In this document: positions 43,573-51,043 of the stretch, piece by piece
Layout of the letters: the number at the start of each line of letters is the position of its first letter
Position numbering within the stretch: position 1 is the first letter of the stretch
Source of the DNA: an uncultured Burkholderiaceae bacterium
GTDB lineage: Bacteria > Pseudomonadota > Gammaproteobacteria > Burkholderiales > Burkholderiaceae_F
Direction: 5' to 3'
Length of the DNA stretch: 64,000 bases
NCBI GenBank assembly: GCA_944390675.1
Contig: CALXQR010000004.1
Coordinates: forward strand, 62,001-126,000
Made by a program: the position numbers and the translations under genes
The notes under the pieces: model-generated
Databases searched by the model: none
What the model saw: the letters and a program-made list of their open reading frames with translations, nothing else
What the model was told of the DNA's origin: nothing

Positions 43573-44877
43573 ATGAATCAAGATCTCAAGAAAAAAATTG
43601 ACGAACTGATCCCGAATTTGGCTAAAGTTCGCCGTGACCTTCATAAGCATCCGGAATCCGGCTGGACGGAATTCCGCACCGCCTCCATGGCCATTAAGAA
43701 GATGCAGCAATTGGGCTACACCATCACCATGGGTGAAAAAGCCGTTTGCCGTGAAGCCATGATGGGTGTTCCTTCAGCCGACGCGCTGCGCGCTCATATG
43801 GAACGCGCTATCTCTCAAGGCGCCGATCCTGAATTAGTGGCGAAGATGGAAGGCGGCTTGACCGGCTTCTGGGCTGATATGGATTTCGGCGGCGACGGCC
43901 CCTTCTTGGCTGTTCGCTTTGACATGGACTGCAACGACGTGAGCGAATGCACGGACGCTGATCACCGTCCCAATGTTGAAGGGTTCGCTTCTGTCAACAA
44001 GGGCGCCATGCACGCCTGCGGCCACGACGGCCACATGGCTATTGGCTTGGCTTTGGCTGAAGTTGTCGCCTCCATGCGTGACCAATTCAAGGGCAAGATC
44101 CGCTTCATCTTCCAACCGGCTGAAGAAGGCGTTCGCGGCGCCATGCCGATGGAAAAAGCCGGTGCTGTTGAAGGCGTTCAGGAAATCTTCGGTATGCACA
44201 TCGGCTTCCAAGCCAACAACATGGGCAAGGTGATTTGCGGCACGAAGAACTTCTTGGCCACCACCAAGGCTGACATTACCTTCACAGGTGTTCCCGCTCA
44301 CGCCGGCAACGCTCCGGAAGAAGGCAAGAACGCATTGCTCTCTGCCGCTACGGCTTTGCTTAACATGCACGCCATCCCGCGCTCCGGCAAGGGCGACACC
44401 CGCATCACCGTGGGTAAATTAAATGGCGGTGAAGGCCGCAACGTGATTCCGCCCAAGGCCGTCTTGGTTCTCGAAACCCGCGGCATCACCTCCGCTTTGG
44501 ACGAATACATGTTCGGCGAAGTGCGCCGCATCGCTAAGGCTGCCGCTGAAATGTGGGGCTGCGGCTATTCGATCGATATCAAGGGCGGTACCAAGAGCGG
44601 CGAATCCGACCTCGAAGTGGCCAAGGTTGTGGCTGAAGAAGCCCGCGACATGGGCTGCTTCAACGAAGTGATTGAAGAACAAAACTTCGGCGCTTCCGAA
44701 GACTACTCTCACTTCATGAGCACGGTTCAGGCCGCAGGCGGCAAGGGCACGTACGTTCAAGTGGGTTCGAGCCTTCGCGCCGGTCACCACAACAGTCACT
44801 TCGACTTCGATGAACAATCGCTTGCCAACGCGCTCGAATTGATGAGCCGCTGCGTTTACCGCACGCTTGCGAAGTAA
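43573..44877 (+). CDS. AbgA-like M20 amidohydrolase
   Basis: The 434-residue zinc amidohydrolase is close in length to AbgA, the p-aminobenzoyl-glutamate hydrolase subunit. It starts with IPNLAKVRRDLHKHPESGWTE-type sequence. Metal-site segments are MHACGHDGHMAIG, FQPAEEGVRGAMPME and SEDYSHFMSTVQ. AbgA normally works with AbgB, which is absent here, so it may be a related aminoacylase or carboxypeptidase. Every Glu codon I read is GAA, and Lys is mostly AAG, as in ppsA and guaB, pointing to strong expression and a major catabolic role. It is divergent from the choloylglycine-hydrolase-like gene. Confidence 0.85.
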   Translation: MNQDLKKKIDELIPNLAKVRRDLHKHPESGWTEFRTASMAIKKMQQLGYTITMGEKAVCREAMMGVPSADALRAHMERAISQGADPELVAKMEGGLTGFWADMDFGGDGPFLAVRFDMDCNDVSECTDADHRPNVEGFASVNKGAMHACGHDGHMAIGLALAEVVASMRDQFKGKIRFIFQPAEEGVRGAMPMEKAGAVEGVQEIFGMHIGFQANNMGKVICGTKNFLATTKADITFTGVPAHAGNAPEEGKNALLSAATALLNMHAIPRSGKGDTRITVGKLNGGEGRNVIPPKAVLVLETRGITSALDEYMFGEVRRIAKAAAEMWGCGYSIDIKGGTKSGESDLEVAKVVAEEARDMGCFNEVIEEQNFGASEDYSHFMSTVQAAGGKGTYVQVGSSLRAGHHNSHFDFDEQSLANALELMSRCVYRTLAK

Positions 44878-44899
44878 TTAACCGTTAGGGTTAAAAGAA

Positions 44900-44931
44900 G
44901 GCCGGGTTGAGAAATCAATCCGGCCGTTTTA
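44900..44931. terminator. terminator between convergent genes
   Basis: An 11-bp stem GGCCGGGTTGA/TCAATCCGGCC with GAAA loop is followed by GTTTT on the plus strand; it ends the AbgA-like gene. Confidence 0.85.
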
Positions 44932-45345
44932 TTAAGGAGTTTTGAGATTGGCAATTTTGCCGATGAGCGCATCAACCGTTTGACTCTGAAGCTCTTTTTG
45001 CATGCGCTGCGTCACTGCGCTCTTGATGCCGAGCGTCACGCCATCCGTGCCTTCATAAAGTGTTGCTTTAACAGCCTCTTTTGCGCAGTCCTTGCCTAAA
45101 AGTCTTAAGACGACTGTTTGAGCTTTGCTGCTCGTGCTATTGATGATGCTGGGATCAATGCGCACGATTTCTTTGGCGGCTTGGGTTTCGCCAAGCATCA
45201 CAAAAGCCCATTGCGTGAGAACTTTCGTGTCGTTTGCTCCTGCGTGCTTCACAAGGCACCGTCCGAGTTCGTCAGCGTATTGCCCGGCGGCAGCGGGACC
45301 GGCAAGGACAGCTGAAAGGGCAGCTAAAGCAAGAAATTTTTTCAT
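44932..45345 (-). CDS. uncharacterised secreted protein
   Basis: This 137-residue protein of unknown function has a clear signal peptide (MKKFLALAALSAVLAGPAAA, cleaved before GQYADE). The ATG at 45345 has AGGA at the right distance; an in-frame upstream start gives an implausible 26-residue leader. The mature part is mostly helical with two cysteines (LGRCLVKHAG and LLGKDCAKEA), probably disulphide-linked in the periplasm. I recognise no named domain. Confidence 0.75.
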   Translation of the reverse strand: MKKFLALAALSAVLAGPAAAGQYADELGRCLVKHAGANDTKVLTQWAFVMLGETQAAKEIVRIDPSIINSTSSKAQTVVLRLLGKDCAKEAVKATLYEGTDGVTLGIKSAVTQRMQKELQSQTVDALIGKIANLKTP

Positions 45346-45447
45346 TGGGTTTCCTTTCAAAAGATTAGGGGTAATTCTAAATGCTCTTCGTAGGTATCGT
45401 TTTTCAAAATCGTTAAAATACACAAGTCACTATGGAGAGTTTGTGCT

Positions 45448-46308
45448 GTGAAGCGATTTGTAGAACTGACCGTCAGAAAAGGAAGCACGCTGGCTTCTTT
45501 GGAACGACACAATCCCGAAGATTTGCACGTGGTGCTTGAGGCATTTCTGACTTATCTGCCTGACGATCTGATTTCCGCTTCAACGGCGCTTACCAAAGCA
45601 CAGGAATTTTTGGACGGAGCAGGGGACTGGCTCAAAGAAACGCCCGTTTCGATTTTGCTTCAGTCTTTGAAAAAAGGTCTTATTTTCGAGGCGACCGTCG
45701 GCTACAGAAAAAATAGCCGAGACCGTTATACGCGGGCAGAACTTGAAGACGCGGTGCTTTTAGAAGAAGAGCGCCGTGAGACGCTTCGCAATGTGATGCA
45801 AAAAGCGCTTCAGCAGCGCAACCGCGAGATTAACTCCAAGAAACGCCAAACGAGTCCGCAGGATCAGCAGTTTATGCGTGAGGCGATTGAATTTGCCCGC
45901 GAAGCCAAAGAAGCGGGCGAAGTGCCCGTGGGCTGCGTGATTGTTAAAGACGGCGCCATTATCGGTGTGGGACGCAACCGCTCGATTGAAGACAATGATC
46001 CGAGCGCGCACGCCGAAGTGATCGCCATTCGCCAGGCTTCCCAAGTGCTCGAAAACTATCGGCTCACGGGCTGCACGCTTTACGTGACGCTTGAACCCTG
46101 CGCGATGTGCGCGGGCCTCATCGCTCACGCCCGAATCAGCCGTGTGGTTTTTGCCGCGCGAGATGAAAAAACGGGTGCCTACGGCGGCGCGTTTGATTTG
46201 CAAAACGCAGCCAAACTCAATCACCGCGTTCAGGTCGACAGCGGCATTTGCGCCAAAGAAGCCTCTAGTCTTTTAACCGAATTCTTCGAGGATAAGCGTC
46301 ATGCCTAA
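45448..46308 (+). CDS. tadA: tRNA adenosine(34) deaminase TadA with extra N-terminal domain
   Basis: TadA converts adenosine 34 of tRNA-Arg(ACG) to inosine; that tRNA is at 3429-3505. Residues 138-286 are a complete TadA: zinc ligands His188 (in SAHAEVIAIRQA), Cys218 and Cys221 (in LEPCAMCAGLIAHARI), catalytic Glu190. Residues 1-137 are an added region ending in a charged helix (LEEERRETLRNVMQKALQQR) that I do not recognise. E. coli TadA has 167 residues. Start GTG at 45448 has GGAGAG upstream. A separate start near 45871 would give a normal-length TadA, so independent initiation is possible. Overlaps the next gene by 8 bp. Confidence 0.9.
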   Translation: MKRFVELTVRKGSTLASLERHNPEDLHVVLEAFLTYLPDDLISASTALTKAQEFLDGAGDWLKETPVSILLQSLKKGLIFEATVGYRKNSRDRYTRAELEDAVLLEEERRETLRNVMQKALQQRNREINSKKRQTSPQDQQFMREAIEFAREAKEAGEVPVGCVIVKDGAIIGVGRNRSIEDNDPSAHAEVIAIRQASQVLENYRLTGCTLYVTLEPCAMCAGLIAHARISRVVFAARDEKTGAYGGAFDLQNAAKLNHRVQVDSGICAKEASSLLTEFFEDKRHA

Positions 46309-47221
46309 GTATCCGATTCGAGTAGGTTTTTGCGCGCCTTCGCGCGCGGTGATGGACATTTCCACTCCGGCGCTTGCCAAGCTTTATTTCACGGATCGCG
46401 GCGCCGATGTCATTTTGCACGACACCGTTTTTAAAAACGTGAAGCAGTTTGCGGGAACCGACGCCGAGCGCGTTGAAGGCTTGATGAGCCTTGCCTGCGA
46501 CAAGGACATTGATCTGGTGCTTCCGATTCGCGGCGGATACGGTCTGTCGAGAATTCTCGATAAGATTGATTTTCAGGCGATTGCCAATCGTGCGCCTGTG
46601 ATGTGCGGGTATTCCGACTTTACGGCTTTTAATCTCGCTTATTTAGCCAAGACCGGCATGGTGAGTTATCAGGGCCCCAACGGTACGGATTTTGTCGATA
46701 CGCCCGTTTTCATGACGGAAAAAAGTTTCCATAACGCTCTTTTTAACGAAGAGTGGGTGGCTTCTTTCCCCTGCAAAGAAGCGCCTGATTTGGATTTTGA
46801 AGGCACGCTTTGGGGCGGCAACCTTTCTATGCTTGTGTCTTTGCTGGGCACGCCCTATTTCCCGCAAATTGAAGGCGGCATTCTCTTTTTGGAGGACTGC
46901 AACGACCGAGCCTACCGAATCGAGCGTCATATGGCGCAGTTGGAGATGGCAGGCGTCCTAGGCAAACAAAAAGCGATTCTTTTCGGTGATTTCCGTGACG
47001 CCGATCCCGCTCATCCGCGCGAAAACGATTTTCTCTTTTCGGATGTTTTGGCATTCTTGCGTGAAAGATTGCCCGGCATGCCCATTTTGCACGGTCTGCC
47101 TTTCGGTCACTCGCCCGTGAAAATCACGCTGCCCGTGGGCGCGCGCGTGAGAATGCGCACCGAAAAAGGCTATGTGGTGCTCACGACAAAAGAGCATCCG
47201 CGCGTCACGCCTCGTTTTTGA
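46301..47221 (+). CDS. LD-carboxypeptidase (S66 family)
   Basis: This 306-residue cytoplasmic serine peptidase of the LdcA/MccF family removes the terminal D-Ala from murein tetrapeptides during recycling. The motifs are complete: VLPIRGGYGLSRILDKIDF, nucleophile Ser in MCGYSDFTAFNLAY, Glu in ILFLEDCNDRAYRIERH and His in GLPFGHSPVKITLPVG. It overlaps tadA by 8 bp and precedes the hybrid kinase by 13 bp. An MccF-like peptide-immunity role cannot be excluded, but no microcin genes are nearby. Confidence 0.9.
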   Translation: MPKYPIRVGFCAPSRAVMDISTPALAKLYFTDRGADVILHDTVFKNVKQFAGTDAERVEGLMSLACDKDIDLVLPIRGGYGLSRILDKIDFQAIANRAPVMCGYSDFTAFNLAYLAKTGMVSYQGPNGTDFVDTPVFMTEKSFHNALFNEEWVASFPCKEAPDLDFEGTLWGGNLSMLVSLLGTPYFPQIEGGILFLEDCNDRAYRIERHMAQLEMAGVLGKQKAILFGDFRDADPAHPRENDFLFSDVLAFLRERLPGMPILHGLPFGHSPVKITLPVGARVRMRTEKGYVVLTTKEHPRVTPRF

Positions 47222-47234
47222 TTTGCACTAAACA

Positions 47235-49124
47235 ATGATCAGCTGGATTAAATCCCAGTGGTACCGTTTCATCACAAACGGTGAATTCCACGGCGAAAAC
47301 ATGACGCTTGAGCAATGGCGCAAACGTCATTCCCGGCTCCTTGTTCGTCAGATTTTCAGCTCATTGAAGCTTCAGCCTGTGGCGCTTGCCGTTGAGGTGA
47401 CAGGTGCCTGCGTCACCGCAATGTTCTTGTGGCCGGTGCTCAACCCCATCTTTTTAGTTTTTTGGCTGATGCTTGTCGCGGTGCATTTGTACGGCGCCGT
47501 GGATTTCAACCGCCGGTTTTGGGCGGACCGCTACCGTCACGCAAGAATTCACTTTTGGATGCGCGCCTGGATGGTGCTCGCTGTTGTGGCAGGTATTATT
47601 TGGGCGCTCGCCGGCATGGTTTTTGCAATCAATGTGGGTAACGACTCTGCCTCGCAGGTCATTTTGTTTTCCATTATTTTGACCGTCACCTTTGCTTCCT
47701 GGCCGGTTTACGCCTGTTGGCTTCCGAGTCTCGTGGTCTTTACGCTGCTTTCCGTGACGCCTTTGGTTCTGCGGCTTGCGCTTATTTTCGGCTGGTCACG
47801 TTTGGCCATCGCTTCGCTTTTGGTGATGGTGGTGGTCTTTATGTTTTATTCCGGACGCCGTTTCAATGAAATCGTGCAGACCTCAGTGAGAAACGACCAG
47901 GAAAACGAACTGCTTGTGAAGCGTCTGACGCTGGAGAAAAATCTTGCTGAAAAGCTTCGCCGCGAAACACAGGAACAAAGCCGCCTTCGCAGTCGCTTTT
48001 TCACAGCAGCCAACCACGACATACGGCAGCCTCTTCAGGCAATCGGTATCTATATTCAGTTATTAAAGAAAAGCGAAGATCCCAAAACACAGGCGGTTGT
48101 GGCCCAATTAGAAAAAAGCACGAAGGGCCTGCAGACGCTTGTCGGTCAAATTCTTGAAGTCTCAAAACTTGAGACAGGGCACACAACCGCCCATGCCGAG
48201 CCTTTTAAACTTGCGGCACTTTTAGATGAGCTCGCCCTTGAATTCGGCCCGGTCGCTGAAGAAAAGGGACTTCGGTTTCGGCTCAAAAATCTGGATGTCA
48301 ATGTCTGCACGGATCCTCAGCTCTTAACCCGCGCGATCCGCAACCTGATCATTAATGCGATCAATTACACACAAACAGGTGAGATTTATCTCGCAGCGCG
48401 CTTAATCGGCGGCAAACGTGTCAGCATCTGCGTGATTGACAGCGGCTCAGGGATTGACGAGAAAGAACAAAAGCGTATTTTCGACTACTTCTATCGCACC
48501 GAATCGAGCCGCTCCAAAGCTGAGGGCTACGGATTGGGGCTTTCTATCGTGAAGGCGATCTGCGAGCAGCTTGAGCTCAAGCTTTCCTTTAATTCAAGAT
48601 TGGGCCGAGGCTCCATTTTCAGAATTGAATTACCCGTGCATGAGGCCGAGCAGGCAAAGATTTTCAATCAATTGTCCCGCCGACAAACCGGCATCGGACA
48701 GATAAACGGCAAAATCGTTTTGATTGAAGACAACACGCCAGTGCGAGAGAGCTTGGCGGCGCTTCTCAGAAGCTGGGGAGCCGATGTTTATGAGGCTGAG
48801 GGCTATAGCGATGAAGTGGCCGAGAAAGTAAAAGTTTGGGGGCCGCCCGAAGCCATTATCTCGGATTTCAATTTGGGTGAGGGGCAGGCGACAGGCCTTG
48901 AGTGCATCCTGCGCTTATCAATTGCCGAAGGCAGGGCTGTACCTGCGCTTCTTCTTACCGCGGTGTCCTCAGATGTCATTGACACGCACTACGTGCGCAC
49001 ACTTCGGGTGCTGGGTGAGCGTGAGGCCGCGCTTTTCGCGATGCCCAGAATTCTTCAAAAGCCTGTGACAGGCGATGCGTTAAACAGCGCCGTTCGTGAG
49101 CTTTTAGGCGAAAACGTTAATTAG
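47235..49124 (+). CDS. hybrid sensor histidine kinase / receiver
   Basis: The 629-residue protein has an N-terminal membrane sensor of six or so helices (residues 46-205), a short coiled coil, and a HisKA domain with His261 in the motif AANHDIRQPLQAIGIYIQLL. The ATPase domain has NLIINAINYTQTG, a G1 box DSGSGIDEKEQKRIFDYFYR and GYGLGLSIVKAIC. A C-terminal receiver (about 495-625) has the acceptor Asp in ISDFNLGEG. The NHDIRQPLQA H-box is typical of betaproteobacterial hybrid kinases. It faces a NarL-type regulator with a 4-bp 3' overlap; the two are probable partners. Confidence 0.9.
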   Translation: MISWIKSQWYRFITNGEFHGENMTLEQWRKRHSRLLVRQIFSSLKLQPVALAVEVTGACVTAMFLWPVLNPIFLVFWLMLVAVHLYGAVDFNRRFWADRYRHARIHFWMRAWMVLAVVAGIIWALAGMVFAINVGNDSASQVILFSIILTVTFASWPVYACWLPSLVVFTLLSVTPLVLRLALIFGWSRLAIASLLVMVVVFMFYSGRRFNEIVQTSVRNDQENELLVKRLTLEKNLAEKLRRETQEQSRLRSRFFTAANHDIRQPLQAIGIYIQLLKKSEDPKTQAVVAQLEKSTKGLQTLVGQILEVSKLETGHTTAHAEPFKLAALLDELALEFGPVAEEKGLRFRLKNLDVNVCTDPQLLTRAIRNLIINAINYTQTGEIYLAARLIGGKRVSICVIDSGSGIDEKEQKRIFDYFYRTESSRSKAEGYGLGLSIVKAICEQLELKLSFNSRLGRGSIFRIELPVHEAEQAKIFNQLSRRQTGIGQINGKIVLIEDNTPVRESLAALLRSWGADVYEAEGYSDEVAEKVKVWGPPEAIISDFNLGEGQATGLECILRLSIAEGRAVPALLLTAVSSDVIDTHYVRTLRVLGEREAALFAMPRILQKPVTGDALNSAVRELLGENVN

Positions 49125-49777
49125 ATTCCGACATCAAAGCCGTGGCGGCGCGCTTCAAGAAGCGCCTCGGTGCGGTTGTTGGCGCCAAAAGCGCGATAAA
49201 TAGCCGTCACGTGCGTCTTTACCGTGCCTTCGGAAAGGTTGAGTTCTTTACAGATGCGTTTGATCGGCGCGCCCTTGGCTAAAAGTTCCAGGACATCTTT
49301 TTGACGGTCGGTGAGGTGGACGCTGCCGGCTTCGCTTGCAGGCTCTCTTGCCGTTAAAAGACCGCTCTTTTGCGCTTGGTTTAAAAGCTTCACAGGAATG
49401 TAGACGCCGCCCTTGAGCACAAAGCCGATTGCAGAGGAGAGCAGCTCCGCGTCAAGCGACTTGGGGATGAAACCTGCCGCGCCCATTTGAAGAACACGCA
49501 CGATGCTTTGCTGATCCTGCAGTCCGCTCATCACCAAAATCTTGAGCGTGGGGTGCGCGGCCACAATTTCTTCCATGAGGGATGTGCCTTGAACGCCCGG
49601 CATCGATAAGTCCAGAATCATCAAGTCGGCCGTCTCGCCGTACTGATCGGCAAGCGCAATAGCGTCTTCTTTGGTGTTGGCGCTGTAGACCGTGTTTTCC
49701 TGATTATCAAAATCTTTGAGGAGCATTTCGAGCGCCATCGTCACGATGGAGTGATCGTCAACAATCAGAAATTGCAT
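49121..49777 (-). CDS. NarL/LuxR-family response regulator
   Basis: This 218-residue regulator has a receiver domain with acidic pocket VDDHS at residues 6-10, Asp56 in LMILDLSMPGVQG, and a LuxR-type helix-turn-helix from about residue 150 (LTDRQKDVLELLAKGAPIKR, then LNLSEGTVKTHVTAIYRAFG). It is convergent with the hybrid kinase, sharing 4 bp at the 3' ends, an arrangement that suggests a phosphorelay pair. Targets are unknown. Confidence 0.9.
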   Translation of the reverse strand: MQFLIVDDHSIVTMALEMLLKDFDNQENTVYSANTKEDAIALADQYGETADLMILDLSMPGVQGTSLMEEIVAAHPTLKILVMSGLQDQQSIVRVLQMGAAGFIPKSLDAELLSSAIGFVLKGGVYIPVKLLNQAQKSGLLTAREPASEAGSVHLTDRQKDVLELLAKGAPIKRICKELNLSEGTVKTHVTAIYRAFGANNRTEALLEARRHGFDVGI

Positions 49778-49931
49778 CGCTTAGTTATCCTGTGAACTGA
49801 ATCTCTTTATTGTAAGACATCAAATGGCAAAAAAACGGTCGTAAAAACGTCAATTTTTATCTCAAAAGTTCGCAAAAAAATCAGTTATTTTCTGTCGTTG
49901 CTACAATGCGTTGGGTATTTGGTGTTTTTTT

Positions 49932-50660
49932 ATGATTAATCCCAAGACTTATTACTTTTCCTTTGCGCGATTCATTCCGCTCTTGCTTCTCATTTCAGTG
50001 GCCAGCATGGCCGCGGCGCTGTTGTGGATGCTGAGCTACTCCGATACCACCGCGATCGGTCAAGCGGATATCTACTGGGTGTTCTATCTGCATATTGCAG
50101 CGACCATCGTTGCGCTTATCTGCTACACCGTGATGGCGGTCTCAAGCCTCATGCATTTGAGCAACCCTGAGGCGCTGATGCCGATTGTGATTTCGCACGG
50201 CTGCGCGCCAAGCGGCTTTGTGATGACGATTTTCGCGTTAGGTTCGGGCGCCCTTTTCGGTCGTCCTCTCTGGGGCGCTTACTGGATTTGGGACTCGCGT
50301 TTGACCGCGCTTTTGATTTTGCTCTTCTTCTTTGCGGCTTTTATTTCGCTTTCAGCTTCACGACTTTCGAGCCGCCGGGAAGTCAACGATAAAAGAGCAG
50401 CGGTCTCCGCCATTATCGGTTTTATTCTGATTCCGCTTTTGTATGTGTTTTTTGACCTTTTCACGCCGATGGCGCATGACTTGGACAACAGTCTTTTGCG
50501 ATCCAACGGGCGCGACGCCTACATTCTGATGGCGCTATTCGGGGTCAATCTCATCAGTTACTCAACGGCGATGATTTGCAGCCGCTGCCGCACGGTGATT
50601 CTTGAGCGTCAAAGACGCGCGGTTTGGTCTCAGGAAGCTGCGCTTGAAGGGGAGTTGTGA
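49932..50660 (+). CDS. ccmC: CcmC-like cytochrome c assembly membrane protein
   Basis: This 242-residue six-helix protein has the tryptophan-rich heme-handling motif WGAYWIWDSRLTALLIL near residue 115 and flanking histidines (FYLHIAATIVALICY and VISHGCAPSG), as in CcmC, which loads heme onto CcmE. The ATG at 49932 gives MINPKTYYFSFARF, matching family starts; a TTG 21 bases upstream is less likely. The ribosome site is weak. Only a ccmD-like gene follows; ccmA, B, E, F, G and H are not here, so they must be elsewhere or the pair acts differently. Confidence 0.82.
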   Translation: MINPKTYYFSFARFIPLLLLISVASMAAALLWMLSYSDTTAIGQADIYWVFYLHIAATIVALICYTVMAVSSLMHLSNPEALMPIVISHGCAPSGFVMTIFALGSGALFGRPLWGAYWIWDSRLTALLILLFFFAAFISLSASRLSSRREVNDKRAAVSAIIGFILIPLLYVFFDLFTPMAHDLDNSLLRSNGRDAYILMALFGVNLISYSTAMICSRCRTVILERQRRAVWSQEAALEGEL

Positions 50661-50845
50661 TGCCGGACTTTTTCTTATTTGATTTAAGCGATCAAGGGCG
50701 CAGCGTTGTCAAGGTGTTTCTTTTGGCTGCGATTTTAGCGGCCGCAGAGATTTGGTCACTGAAAAATCGTCGCGGCAAAGCTTACCACGCTCTTTTGAGA
50801 GAGGCGCGGGCTCGCTTAAGCGAAATGCGCCTTCGCAACGATTAA
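50660..50845 (+). CDS. CcmD-like small membrane protein
   Basis: The 61-residue protein starts inside the ccmC stop (TGATG), with GGGGAG just upstream. It has one membrane span (VVKVFLLAAILAAAEIWSL) followed by a basic helix (KNRRGKAYHALLREARARLS). That topology and its place directly after ccmC fit CcmD, the small subunit that stabilises CcmC with the ABC proteins. Sequence identity to CcmD is too low for certainty. A strong hairpin terminator follows. Confidence 0.65.
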   Translation: MPDFFLFDLSDQGRSVVKVFLLAAILAAAEIWSLKNRRGKAYHALLREARARLSEMRLRND

Positions 50846-50869
50846 AGAGCACTTTTCGCCGAGCAGAAA

Positions 50870-50908
50870 AAAAGTCGTGGCAACGGACCGATTGTTGCCA
50901 CGACTTTT
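50870..50908. terminator. strong bidirectional terminator after ccmCD
   Basis: The 15-bp perfect stem AAAAGTCGTGGCAAC/GTTGCCACGACTTTT has a 9-base loop and A and T tracts at either end. Confidence 0.88.
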
Positions 50909-51043
50909 GTGCCTGAAGTACCCGAAGGCACTCCCTTCACGCTTTGTAATGTAGCATAAGTTTCTAATGGTTTCTACCTATCTCAACTGAAGAACGGCCA
51001 TTGTTTGAGAAAAGACAAACAAATAAGCTCGCCCTACAAAAGT

